From: Chamaea fasciata
Lineage: Eukaryota; Chordata; Aves; Passeriformes; Sylviidae
Length of the DNA stretch: 64,000 nt
Assembly (NCBI GenBank): GCA_029207755.1
Contig: JARCOQ010000004.1
Location: 37,597,685-37,661,684 of the forward strand
Direction of reading: 5' to 3'
Every line of letters begins with the position of its first letter. Position 1 is the first letter of the stretch. This document shows, one piece after another, positions 36,060 to 46,140 of this stretch. The position numbers and the translations under genes are program-made. A model generated the notes under the pieces. The model saw only the letters and a list, made by a program, of their open reading frames with translations. It did no database searches and had not been told where the DNA came from.

Positions 36060-38911
36060 CTAGATCATGGTATCAAGTGTCACATCCAGTTTCCTTTTAA
36101 ACACACCCAGGGATGGTGATTCCACCACCTCCCCAGACAGACTATTGCAGTATTTAATCACTCTTTCTGTGAAAAACTTCTTCCTATATTTCCCTTGACG
36201 CAGCTTGAGATTGTGTCCTCTCATTCTGTCAGATGCTGCCTGGAGAAAGATACCAACCCGCAGCTGTCTACAACTACCCTTCAGGAAGTTGTAGAGAGTG
36301 ATAAGGTCACCTCTGAGTCTCCTTTTCTCCAGGCTAAACAACCCCAGACCCCTCAGTTGTTCTTCATATGGCTTGTTTTCCAAGTCCTTCACCAACTTTG
36401 TTGCCCTTCTCTGTACATGTTCAAGCATCTCAACATCCTTCCTAAACTGAGGGGACCAGAACTGGACACAATACTCAAAGTGTGGCCTTACCAGTGCTGA
36501 GTACAGGGGAAGAATGGCCTCCCTGCTTCTGCTGGCCACACCATTCCTGATACAGGCCAAGATGCCATTGGCCCTCTTGGCCACCTGGGCACACTGTTGG
36601 CTCATGTTCAGCCGGCTGCTGACCAGAACCTCCAGGTCCCTTTCCTCCTCGGCACTGTCCAGCCACACCATCCCCAGCCTATAACGCTGCAGGGGTTTAT
36701 TGTGGAGAAAGTGAAGGACTCGACACTTGGGACTCATTAAACTTCATTTTGTTGGACTCTGCCCATTGACCCAACTGTTCCAGATCTCTCTGCAAAGCCA
36801 TCCTGTCTTCCAAGCGGTCGACACACCCTCCCAGCTTAGTGTCATCTGCAAATTTACTAATGAAAGATTCGATACCCTCATCCCTGTCATCAGTGAAAAT
36901 ATTGAACAGAGCTGGTCCCAGCACAGACCCCTGAGGAACACCACTGGTGACAGGCTGCCAGCTGGATACAGCACCATTCACCACCACTCTCTGGGCCTGG
37001 CCATCCAGCCAGTTTCTAACCCAGCAAAGAATGCTCCTGTCCAAACCATGGGCTGCCAGCTTTTCCAGGAGTATACTGTGGGAGACAGTGTCAAAAGCCT
37101 TGCTGAAGTCTAAATAGACAACACCCACAGCCCTTCTTGCATCCACCAGGCGGGTTACCTGGTCATAAAAGGAGACCAGGTTGGTCAACCATGACCTACC
37201 TCTCCTAAACCCATGCTGGCTGGGCCTGAGACCCTGGCCATCCTGTAGGTGCTGCATGATGACACTCAGTATAAACTGTTCCATTATCTTGCCAGGTACT
37301 GAGGTCAGACTGACTGGTCTATAATTACTGGGATCCTCCTTCCCACCCTATTTGTGAATGGATGTCACATTGGCCAGTTTCCAATCTTCTGGGACCTCAC
37401 CAGTGAGCCAGGACTGATTGTAAATGATGGAGAGCGGCTTTGCAAGCTTATCTGCCAGCTCCCCCATAACCCTGGGATGGATCCCATCTGGGCCCATAGA
37501 TTTATGAGTGTCCAAGCATCTCAGCAGTTCTCTGATTTCTAACTCTTGGATAATGGGGGGATCATTCTGTTCCCTGACACCATCTACCAGCCCAGGAGGA
37601 CAGTTGTCCTGTAGGCAAGTTGTCTTCCACTGAAAACTGAGGCAAAGAAGGCATTAAGCACTTCTGCCTTCTCCTCATCAGCAGTTACTAAGTTCCCTTC
37701 CTAATCCAATAGAGAGCAAAGGTTAGCCTTACCTTTCCTTTTACCATTAATGTATTTATAGAAACACTTTTTTTGTCCTTCACAGAAGTCGCCATTTTGA
37801 GTTCAAATTGAGCTTTGGCGTCCCTAATTTTTTTCCTACATTCTCTAGCAGCCCCCTTAAATACTTCCCAAGGGACCTGGCCCTCCTTCCAAAAGCGATA
37901 CATCCTCTTTTTATATCTGAGTTCATCCAAAACTGCCTTGCTTATCCAGGCTGGGTGTTTGCCTCGTCGACTGGTCTTCTGGCACACAGGGACAGTCTGT
38001 TCCTGTGCCCTCAAAAACTCTGTTTTGAAGAACACCCAGCTTTCCTGAACTCCTTTGTTTTTAAGGTCTTCTTCCCAGGGAACTCTCTGAATAAGTCTTT
38101 TTAAAAGGCCAAAGTTTTCCCTCTGGAAGTCAAATGTAAAAGTCTTATTGATGCACCTCCTGATTTCACCAATTATCGAGAACTCTGTAATTTCATGTTC
38201 GCTCTGCCCCTGTCGTCCTCCAACCACCACATCTCCCACCAGCCCATCTCTATTTGTGAACAACAGATCCAACATAGTCTCTCCCCTGGTGGGCTCACCT
38301 ACCAGCTGTGACAAAAAATTATCATCCATGCACTCTAAAAATTTCCTGGACTGCTTCTTTTCTGCTATATCAAGTTTCCAGCAGATGTCTGGCAGGTTGA
38401 AGTCTCCCACAAGAACAAGGGCTGATGATCCTGAAACAGTCTCCAGCTGCTTGTAGAATAAGTTGTCCATCTCTTCCTCCTGGTTGGGTGGACGATAACA
38501 GACTCCCAGTACGATGTCAGCCTTGTTGGCTCTCCCCTTAATTCTCACCCTTAGGCATTCAACTCCATCTTCATTAGTTTCAATATCTATGGAGTCAAAA
38601 ACCTTCTTAATATAAAGGGCCACTCCTCCACCTCTTCTTCCTTTCCTGTCTCTTCTGAAGAGCTTGTAGCCATCCAGTGCAGTGCCCCAACTATGTGAGT
38701 CATCCCACCATGTTTCTGTGATGGCGACTACATCATAGCTTTGCTGTTGCACCATGACCTCCAGCTCCTCCTGTTTGTTACCCATGCTGTGTGCATTGGT
38801 ATACATGCACTTCAGATGAGCTAATGATTCCACCCCTAACTCAGGCTTAGCACCCTTGGGCCTGCTTCCAGGCAGCCCAGTTGCATCAGTTGCATCCCCT
38901 TCCCCCTTCAA
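36060..38911 (-). pseudogene. CR1 ORF2: endonuclease-reverse transcriptase, broken
   Basis: The enzyme nicks target DNA and copies CR1 RNA at the nick. Frame 38911-37688 holds the APE-type endonuclease: YTNAHS at about residues 38-42, ITETWW (64-69), YRPP, GDFNLP (169-174) and SEHE (237-240). The frame opens with TTG, not ATG, just after the ORF1 stop at 38914-38916. It is broken by a frameshift near 37735, and an in-frame TAG at 37348-37350 lies between the fingers motifs. Frame 37284-36697 holds LDFSKAFD (motif A), [11 protein letters not shown] and an intact FADD active site (residues 145-148). A second shift near 36725 leads to frame 36737-36060, the C-terminal domain with RPHFEYC and VQRRATKL. 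Three frames are used in all. Most catalytic residues survive, so inactivation is fairly recent compared with the other CR1 copies here. Confidence 0.95.
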
Positions 38912-38913
38912 AC

Positions 38914-40675
38914 CTAGTTTAAAGCTCTCTCAACGAGGTCTGCCAGCTCCTGAGCCAAGAACCTTCTACCCTTAACAGAGAGATGTATCCCATCTGGTTC
39001 CAACAGAGCAGGTGCCATGAAAGTTGCGCCGTGATCAAAGAATCGGAAATTTTGTCGATGTCACCAACCTTTAAGCCACTTGTTAATGATGTGGGTTCTC
39101 CTATTTCTTCCATCATTTTTCTCTGCCACCAGAGGGACTGAGGAGAACACTACCTGGGTCCCTGTCTTATCAACCACATGACCCAATGCCCTAAAGTCCC
39201 TTTTAATTGCCTTGACACTCCTCTTTTCGATCTCATCACTGCCAACTTGGAGTATAAGCAGTGGTGTTGGGGGTTGGGTTTGTTCCTTCTTTCTCTGGGG
39301 AATTTTTTCCCCACGGGTTGCCAAGGGGACCGGGTGTTGGATACTTGAGAGTGCTTGGCTGAAACAAAGAGATGGACAAAAGGTGGAAGGGGGAGATAAC
39401 GCAGGTAAAAGACACAGCTTGAGGCAGCTGCGTGCTTTTCTGCTTCCGGCGTTCGGGAGACGCGTGTCGGCCGCTCCTCGAGGATCTCAGCCGCCGCAAA
39501 GCCCGCCGAGCAGAAGCTGGGCCGCTATTCTGCCTCGTCTTCAGCTTCTTCGGCGCTGCTCCTCTTGCTGCAGCGTGACCCTGCACCCCCTGCGCTGCCG
39601 GGACATCCTGCCCCTGCCTGCCGGGACACCCTGCCATCCCAGCTACCAGCCCGGGACTTTTCCACTGTTCCAGCTTGGTGCTCTGAGGATCCTGCAGGGA
39701 CACCGAAACCAAACTGCCCTGGGTTTTGTGAAACAAAGCCCTCAAGGTTCTTGGTACTGTTGTCGTTTGTCATTAATGCTGTAGTTGTTTGGTGGGGGGG
39801 GGAGTTTTTTTTGTGTTTGTTTGCTTTGTATTACATACTAGTAAAGAACTGCTATTCCTATTTCCCAAATCTTTGCCAAAGAGCCTCTGATTGTAATTTT
39901 ACCTAGCAGATACCTGTCTTCCTAAACCAAGACAAGTGGGTAATAATCAGTGGGCTGAATCAACCCAGGAAGTCTCTTAGTAATATAATTAGTTTATCCA
40001 GGCCCTAGGGAGGCAGCAGACTTCCCTGTGGGATGGATCCATGCGACATATGGGGCCCTCTGTTCCCTTCAGAAGGGAGTCTCCTACTACAATTACCCTT
40101 CTTTTCTTCTTGATGTTAGAGGTGGAGAATCGTCTTACAGATGAATCCAAATAGGGGGGCTCACTGGGCAGAAAATGTCCCTCTAAATCATCTAAATTGT
40201 CCAGCTGGTTCTCTAGAGCCAGGGCCTCATACCTATTCTGAAGTGGCACCTGGCTGGGAGATGGAGGTTGGGAGAAGTTTTTATCATTACCTCCCGGAGC
40301 AGGGACCCTTTTCCATTCCCCTTCATCTACCGAGTGCTCTTCTATTGCTTGGGAGTGGGAGTCATACAAGTCCTCTGAGTCCAGATGGGCATCCCTTAAA
40401 GATGGAAGGGCTGAACTCCACCAATCTATTTCTCTTTCACTTTCCCTGATACTCCTTAGTCGTTCAACTTCCTCCCTAAGCTCAGCTACCAGTGAAAGAA
40501 GGTCATTCACTTGCTCACACCTCAGGCACGCCTCCTTCACGTTATCCCCTGAAACAACTGATAAGCTCAAACACTCTGGGCAGGGTTAGGTCTGTACAGA
40601 CGCATCCTTTCTGGAGGACTCCACTTGGTCACATGCACTTATACCAACAGCAGTTTTTGACTGTGTTGAAACCAT
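38914..40675 (-). pseudogene. CR1 ORF1: coiled-coil and GDSL-type esterase, split by an LTR
   Basis: ORF1 of CR1 encodes an RNA-binding chaperone-like protein with a lipase/esterase (SGNH) domain. The likely start ATG is at 40675-40673. An in-frame TAA at 40588-40586 breaks it. The main frame (40570-39989) then shows two CxxC-like pairs (CPEC, just upstream of the first Met, and CLRC), a Leu/Glu-rich probable coiled coil, and the esterase block VVGDSLLKGTE with its nucleophile serine. One base shift follows near 40000. The LTR 39265-39934 then separates this from the rest of the domain (LLILQVGSDE in the minus frame 39324-39061, and a DGIH block with the catalytic-type Asp and His at about 38990). 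The stop TAG is at 38916-38914. The protein cannot be made. Confidence 0.88.
39260..39939 (+). mobile_element. Solo ERV LTR nested in CR1 ORF1
   Basis: The LTR is 39265-39934 (670 bp), starting TGTTGGGGGTTGGG and ending AAACCAAGACA. It is flanked by the perfect 5-bp duplication AGTGG (39260-39264 and 39935-39939). Outer parts match the LTR at 33661-34402 closely, but the core at about 39435-39540 is different and rich in CpG. AGTAAA at 39840-39845 and a G run followed by Ts near 39793-39811 correspond to those of the other copy. It inserted in antisense to the CR1, between the GDS and GSD blocks of the esterase, so it is younger than the CR1. No provirus interior remains. The large frames 39212-39784 and 39236-39745 are LTR by-products. 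Confidence 0.95.
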
Positions 40676-41020
40676 TACTAACAGAAACCACAAGACCAAA
40701 CAGCCAGTAGAAAAACCTCGAACAACACAACACACAGTACTCCTTGCCAGCAAGAGACTAGCAACCCTGCCTGCTTGCCCTGCCTGCGTGAACTGCTGCA
40801 CAAACTGCCTTGGCCACGCCCTAGAGACCTGCCATGCCCCTGGTTGCCTGCTCCTGTTCACAGCGCTCCGGGTCGCCAAGCTTCATACAGACCACTTATA
40901 ATGGGCCACTCAGCAACGCAGGGAGATCTACCCCTCGCTTCCTGAATGACTCACAACTTTCGCAACTTTGGCTTCTCTCTCCTCACCACCTCGCCCCAGG
41001 TAAATGTCCTAATCTAGCTG
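40676..41020 (-). promoter_or_regulatory. CR1 5' leader (putative internal promoter region)
   Basis: GC-rich sequence upstream of the ORF1 start on the minus strand, with repeated GCAGG and GCAAG units (about 40745-40800). By position it is the 5' untranslated region, which in CR1 elements holds an internal RNA polymerase II promoter. No core promoter motif was identified, so the role is inferred from position. The outer boundary near 41020 is set by the fall to AT-rich sequence. Confidence 0.5.
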
Positions 41021-41391
41021 AAGAAGACACCAATTGTGTTTTTTGAGTATAAAACAAACCTGCTGAACAGACATGTGCATATCTCATGGGAAATGTTTCA
41101 TCTTCCCATGGGCCAGTGTGTCTAGCACAGCAAGCGATCTAGAAACTTTTTTCTTTTTCAGAACAGGGAATCTGACACTTACAGATTGCACTTACATTCA
41201 CACACATACATACATGCATGCCAAAAGGAAAGTTGCCTTCTATCCACTAAACAGAGTTGAATACTTGCTGATGTGCTCTTTAGAGAAATTCTTAGAAAAA
41301 GATAGCATGAAGGTTTAAAAGAAAATCGTAAACTGCTCACTGATGCTGGAGGTCTGGGTTTGCCAATACAATGCCTGTTTAGGGGACACTG
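41021..41391. other. AT-rich flank of the CR1 5' end
   Basis: No feature recognised beyond short CA-containing repeats at about 41190-41220. Confidence 0.45.
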
Positions 41392-41430
41392 AATTCACTC
41401 TGAGTGAATTATTTACTCTGAGTGAATAAT
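41392..41430. repeat. Two overlapping palindromes in tandem
   Basis: AATTCACTC-T-GAGTGAATT (41392-41410) is a perfect inverted repeat around one base. The overlapping 41408-41430 (ATTATTTACTC-T-GAGTGAATAAT) is a second one with a single mismatch. The units repeat with a period of 18 bases (ACTCTGAGTGAAT twice). Confidence 0.95.
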
Positions 41431-44365
41431 TACTTTGAGGAAAGTTGTGCATAGTCAGGTCTGGATTTTAGAATGAAAGCAAAAGGAATTTTTTTAGGGT
41501 TTTTTGCCCAATTCATTTCCCCCTTTTGAAGCCATAGATTGTTGTAAAGTTTATTATTGAGCAGTAAAGACACTTTGCTGGAAGTAAACTCAGTATTACC
41601 TAAATATAAATTGAGTAACATAAATTTTGTAATTTTTTTTAATAAGGAAAGTAAACATATATATTTTAATTAGTCTTATGCTAAAAGAAACACAGATTGA
41701 TGTTTCATGTGGTTTTTTTCACAGATCCCACATGAATTAGTGGGGGAATAGTTACCTATGACACAAGGAAAGGAAACAAAGCAGAAACTCAAAAGGAACA
41801 TAAAGAGGAAACAAGTTTTTTTAAAAATTATTGTGGTAGTCATCTTGTGTTTGTGCAGTAATAAGCCAATTAGCATAGGATGGCATGGTCAGGGACTGTA
41901 TGCCTTTCTCTCTGTTGTCTCACCCACCAAAAAGTGCATTCCGATTGCATATGTGTATGTGTTTTCAGAGGCACACGTCTTCATCTGTTTGACCAGTCCT
42001 GCAGCGATTTAAAATATCACAGCTGCAGTAGAATGCTGACAATGTAGCTAATCACTCAGCCACTCAGTTCAGACAGTAAATACATGTCAAAAGCATGAGA
42101 CAAAACATAAAAAGATATAGGTCCACAGAAGATGGAGAAAAAATACTAAATATTAATATAATAAAGTATTAAATTCTGTGTACTCTTAGTCCTACTCAGT
42201 GCTAAAAATTGCTGTTTTCAAAGAAGAGATTATATATATACCCTCTATTTCTGCACCAAATTCAGAATTTATAAAGGTACAGACAGGCATGCATGTCCTC
42301 ACATGGTGTGTGGAACTATCAAAAAAAAGACCTTTTGTCTGTCTGAAAACATCTCCTACAACTTAGGAAGTACCGGACAGGCTTTTGTATTATAGCTTGG
42401 TTTACTCCTAGATCTATTCCCAGAATGGACTGGAGTGTAAGTGCTCCTGTGGATCCAGCCATGATTCCAAGACTGAAGGAAACAAAATCTGGTTCTGATT
42501 AGTGATTGAAAGTATGACACAGATATTTACTCCCTCAACCACTTTCTGGCACGTTGGGGCCACAGAGACAAGTTGTTTTGTGAGAGAAAATTGCGTCAAA
42601 GGACTGAATATGCTGAAGCTGTTCTTAACCTTTGTTACACTCTGTTTTCTACAGAATCTTAAAATTTGAGTTTCCAGAATTCCACCATAAAACATTGATA
42701 TTGCTGGTGCAGTTTTTAGTGTTTTGACAAATAGAGGTGTACAAACCATGTGTCTCTATTTCATGGGTGCACAATTAAAAGCTCAGTGATTTCCTTCCCT
42801 TTCAGAATGGTGTGAACAAGCTGCTCCTTCTCACTTGAGCCTTGACCTTGTAGCAGCTTTAGGCTTCTTGCCTTTCGTGTTCTGTCTGTAAAGGTTCAGT
42901 TGGTTACAAGGTTAGAAAAAAGAGTGAGGAAGGATATAGATTTGACCACCTGTTACAGGGAATTCCAGCAAATGAGTACTAAGTGAAGGTAATATCTCAG
43001 TCCCACAAAACTAGATTTCATTATAAGGGAAGCATTTGTATTTCCAGCACTCATAAGCTACATCCTGTTGGATGTTTGTAGAAAGAAGGTGGATCATCTC
43101 TAGATGATGGATGAGGCTCCAAACCCTTAACCAGTATTTTGCTAAAGCAAATTGTTTTCATTGATTTAAAGATTAAAACAAAACAAAACAAAACAAAAAC
43201 CCAAAACCCAAAAACCCAATAAAGCAATAAAAAAATCAACAAAAATTGTTTTATAAAGATGTGTCTGATAATGATATAGCCACACAAGCTAGAAACAGAC
43301 CAAATGACTGCCTGACCATGTCCTTGGAGAAGAAAACCTTCATTTGATATGTGGCTCTTGCTTAGATCACAGTGAAAGCATTGTTGTGCTCATATGATAA
43401 TAACTATTAAAATCATTGAACTGTAGCATAAACAATGTCAGACATTGGTCATATACACCAATATTTCTTATGAAATATGTGAACTAGAAATTTTTATTAA
43501 TATATGGTCTGATAGCCAAGCATCACATCAGCTCTTGAGGCTAGTGTGTTTTGACCATGTTGATAAATTACCGTTACTCTTCTTTCAGTGGATGTTTCAG
43601 AAGTAGTATGGGCAGGAGGCAGTGCTGTGAATGCTTGTATTTATATATGCAGCTTTTTTGTATAAAAGGCTAAGTGGGTTCTCCATGAACAGTGAAGGAG
43701 ATAAAGTGTAACCACAACATACAGCCTCTGTAGTAACTCTCAGAGGACAAATATGCACATTGTAGTTCATAAAGATGAGAGCTAGAAATGGCTGTATTCT
43801 AAGTGATATACAAATTTAAACTTACTCTCCTCATGCAGACTGAAGTGCCAACTCTTGTCAATATTTAGCAATAGCCAGTCTCAATTAGAGTCTTTGTTTC
43901 TTCCCACTGGGTAATTATAGATTGAGCATCAATTACCTCAGGACTTTAAATAATGAAACACTAAACATATTTGCACTTTGTTTTTGCCTAGGAGTTCACC
44001 TCTCTTTAAGTGGTGATTTCTGGAAGCGTGCAAAAAATTTTTAGACGTGAAGAACAACCATCAGTTCCAGGGCTTCCATGAGGTTTTGCAGCACGGAGGT
44101 TTATGGTATTGCAGAGAAAAAGGGAGTAAAATTACTGATTGCAAGTAATAGAGTGGTTGTCTTTATGCCAGAATGGAATCATGTATAGCTGCAGTTATTC
44201 TTGGAGGCATAACAAGGAGAAATAATGAGCAGAGTTTATGAAACATGACTTTTTCTCCAGTAGGCCTTGTGGCCAGTAGTTATTGCTGATTACATATGCT
44301 TCAATAGGACAAAAGAAGTCCTTTTGTGTGCATGCCACTGTTTGATTTTAGTGTTCTGTTTATGT
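41431..44365. other. AT-rich intergenic sequence with (AAAAC)n
   Basis: No gene recognised. A simple AAAAC repeat passing into CCCAAAA units lies at about 43174-43217. Frames at 42414-42749 (minus) and elsewhere show no domain. Confidence 0.45.
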
Positions 44366-45323
44366 TGTAATTTAGGAGTGGTACTCCCCAGTTAAGTGAT
44401 CCCACTGAAACTCTTCAAACCACATGTTGCTTGCTTGTTTCCCCCTCTCCCCCAGTGGTGGGGTGGAAAGGAGAATAAGTCACAAAAGGTTAAAGATCAT
44501 GGGTTAGGGTAAGAACATACCTGAATCATTAGCACATCTGTAATGTTGCATCTCTTCCCTGATGACCTGAGGTGTCACAGGCCAACCAAGTCAGAAATTA
44601 TTCACCCTTATGTGGCAGTCCAGGTCCACCTGAGACACTTTAATCTTGGCAGTCTGATCCACCTGTTGTTACGATGTTCTTCTATAGTCCATTCTTCTTC
44701 CCTGTCACTTGATAGAGAGAGTTGTATTCTGACTGTAATCTGGATTGTTTATCCTCCAAGGAGGTACAGTGCCTAGGAAAGCAACAGTAGGAAAGAATGC
44801 CTCTCTTGCTAGTTGGTGGGGATGAAGCTGCTGTTTTGTTGACCACATACATTGCAATTTGACAATGCCCATCTCGCCATTTTAGTCCTAAAAACTGAAT
44901 TACCTGGATGTGTCCTTCAGCCTTACTTTGCTTTATGGCAACACTGGCTTCCACTAAAACTTTCCAAACCATGCTGATGCCTGCTCACTCCCTACCCCTC
45001 CCCTGCAGAGGGCTGTAGAGAATTGGAGCCACAAGAGATTAAGGTCATGGCTATGGCTTGAGATAAGAACTATTTACTGGGAACAGCAATGGGATAAGAA
45101 AATTAACAGTAACGGCAAAAATATTAATAATAAAAGCCTACAAAAGAGATAGAGCGATTCACACGTAAAATGCTCACTGCAGAGCTCTACCCAACATGGC
45201 CACTGCTATACTACCCTGACAGTAAGAGGTTCCCTTCCCTCCACCTCTGACAATGATGTGAGGTGGTGTAGAATAACCTCCATGTCCTATCCATGGTCCC
45301 TACTAGCTACTGCAACCAGGACA
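44366..45323 (-). mobile_element. ERVL-like provirus remnant: LTR piece - pol piece - LTR piece
   Basis: Read on the minus strand: one LTR piece (45323 down to about 44980) begins TGTCCTGGTTGCAG. An internal stretch follows (about 44975-44518), then a second LTR piece (44517-44366) ends CTAAATTACA. The two LTR pieces share a region: AAGAACA, AGAT and TTAAAG motifs line up between 44460-44517 and 45020-45080. The same LTR type occurs at 53520-53928. The flanks TTATG (44360-44364) and TTATC (45324-45328) match at 4 of 5 bases, consistent with an old 5-bp target duplication. Most of the provirus is deleted. Confidence 0.65.
44682..44972 (-). pseudogene. ERVL-like pol remnant (end of reverse transcriptase)
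   Basis: A 96-codon open stretch on the minus strand. Residues 11-40 (AIKQSKAEGH..., FLGLKWRDG) and AASSPPTSK followed by YQVTGKKN match the order of blocks after the active site of ERVL-class reverse transcriptases (thumb and connection). The YxDD box itself lies outside the remnant. Beyond 44682 (about 44520-44680) the frame is broken; a DTSGHQGRD-like stretch there may be the start of the integrase zinc-binding region. It is flanked by LTR pieces of one family, so it is the only internal part left of this provirus. Not functional. Confidence 0.7.
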
Positions 45324-45984
45324 TTATCCCAATGAAGTGTGGTGAAGATGGCAGCAGAGTAGAACAAATTACTCTGGATAACTAAGATGATCTGACTGAA
45401 ATACCAGAAAAAAACAAAATATCACAGATCACATTCAGATCCTAGTTCATCCTCAGACTTCCTATCTTCTTCAAACCAGGCTTTCTGTCCTCATTGTAAA
45501 GAGGCAATGCAATACTGTGGTAGGACTCTCTGTATTTCTTCCTCTCCTCTTATTCAAGGAAATTGTATTTGTGGGATTTCTGAGCTCAGGGGAGCTCTGC
45601 CTCTAATGAGGGAAAAATGATCCCATAGAGAATTTTTCTCTCTCACAAATATGGTTTTAAGCAATATTCACCAGGATGCAAAAAGTGTCAAACAGAGGAG
45701 AGCTCACTTTGAAATTTCACATGATGTGTGAGATCATGATGTGTTCTGTTTCCCAGGTGCCAGACAACAGCAGACCTCAGTAAACAAATATGGTGTCTTT
45801 GCATCAGACATACTTTTAAGAACCTTCAGGTTTAACAATAGACAATTCAGGCAAACTGTCACTCAAAATGGACCAGGAAAAATAAATTTTTGAAAAGATT
45901 AAATTAAAAACACTCCAAAAAACTCTGAGAAAAACTTATTTAAGGCCTTTGCAGTTAAAACGTTGTTGCACCAAGCTGGTATAA
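45324..45984. other. AT-rich sequence without a recognised feature
   Basis: Nothing assignable. No open frame of note. Confidence 0.4.
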
Positions 45985-46140
45985 AAAAAGTAATGCTGAG
46001 CTCCATGCCCCTCTTATACCGAGGAGTGCAGAACTGGACACAACACTCCAGAAGTACCTCACCAGGCACAGGATTGCACGGCCTGCAGGCAATGCACTTT
46101 CTAATGCACCCCAGGATACCTTTGGCCTTCATCCATGTAT
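45985..46140 (-). mobile_element. CR1 LINE scrap
   Basis: A short minus-strand CR1 piece from the C-terminal part of ORF2. The plus-strand text CAGAACTGGACACAACACTC (46029-46048) and the following CCTCACCAGGCACAGGATTG closely parallel 36455-36500 in the near full-length CR1. The minus frame 45899-46132 reads KAKGILGCIRKCIACR, like the CR1 block that follows the active site. Both ends are missing. Confidence 0.7.

Larger units (their letters stand above)
35985..41020 (-). mobile_element. Near full-length CR1 LINE, interrupted by an LTR
   Basis: A minus-strand CR1 retrotransposon. Its 3' end at 35985 shows two tandem TCACAGAA units (complement of the CR1 terminal octamers). ORF2 and ORF1 remnants follow rightward, then a GC-rich 5' leader that fades at about 41020. 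Without the 675 bases of inserted LTR plus duplicated target it is about 4.36 kb, close to full length for avian CR1. Most CR1 copies are 5'-truncated, so a copy with its leader and both ORFs is uncommon. There is no target duplication, as usual for CR1. Several frameshifts and stops make it inactive. The 5' boundary is uncertain by about 150 bases. Confidence 0.92.

Noticed and set aside
39212..39784. 190-codon plus frame and 169-codon minus frame as genes
   Set aside because: They lie within the LTR and its CR1 flanks, overlap each other completely, and arise from the GC-rich core.
33661..39934. The two same-orientation LTRs as the 5' and 3' LTRs of a single provirus
   Set aside because: Each has its own 5-bp target duplication (AAAAC and AGTGG), and the sequence between them is host DNA and CR1, not retroviral. 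They are two independent insertions.
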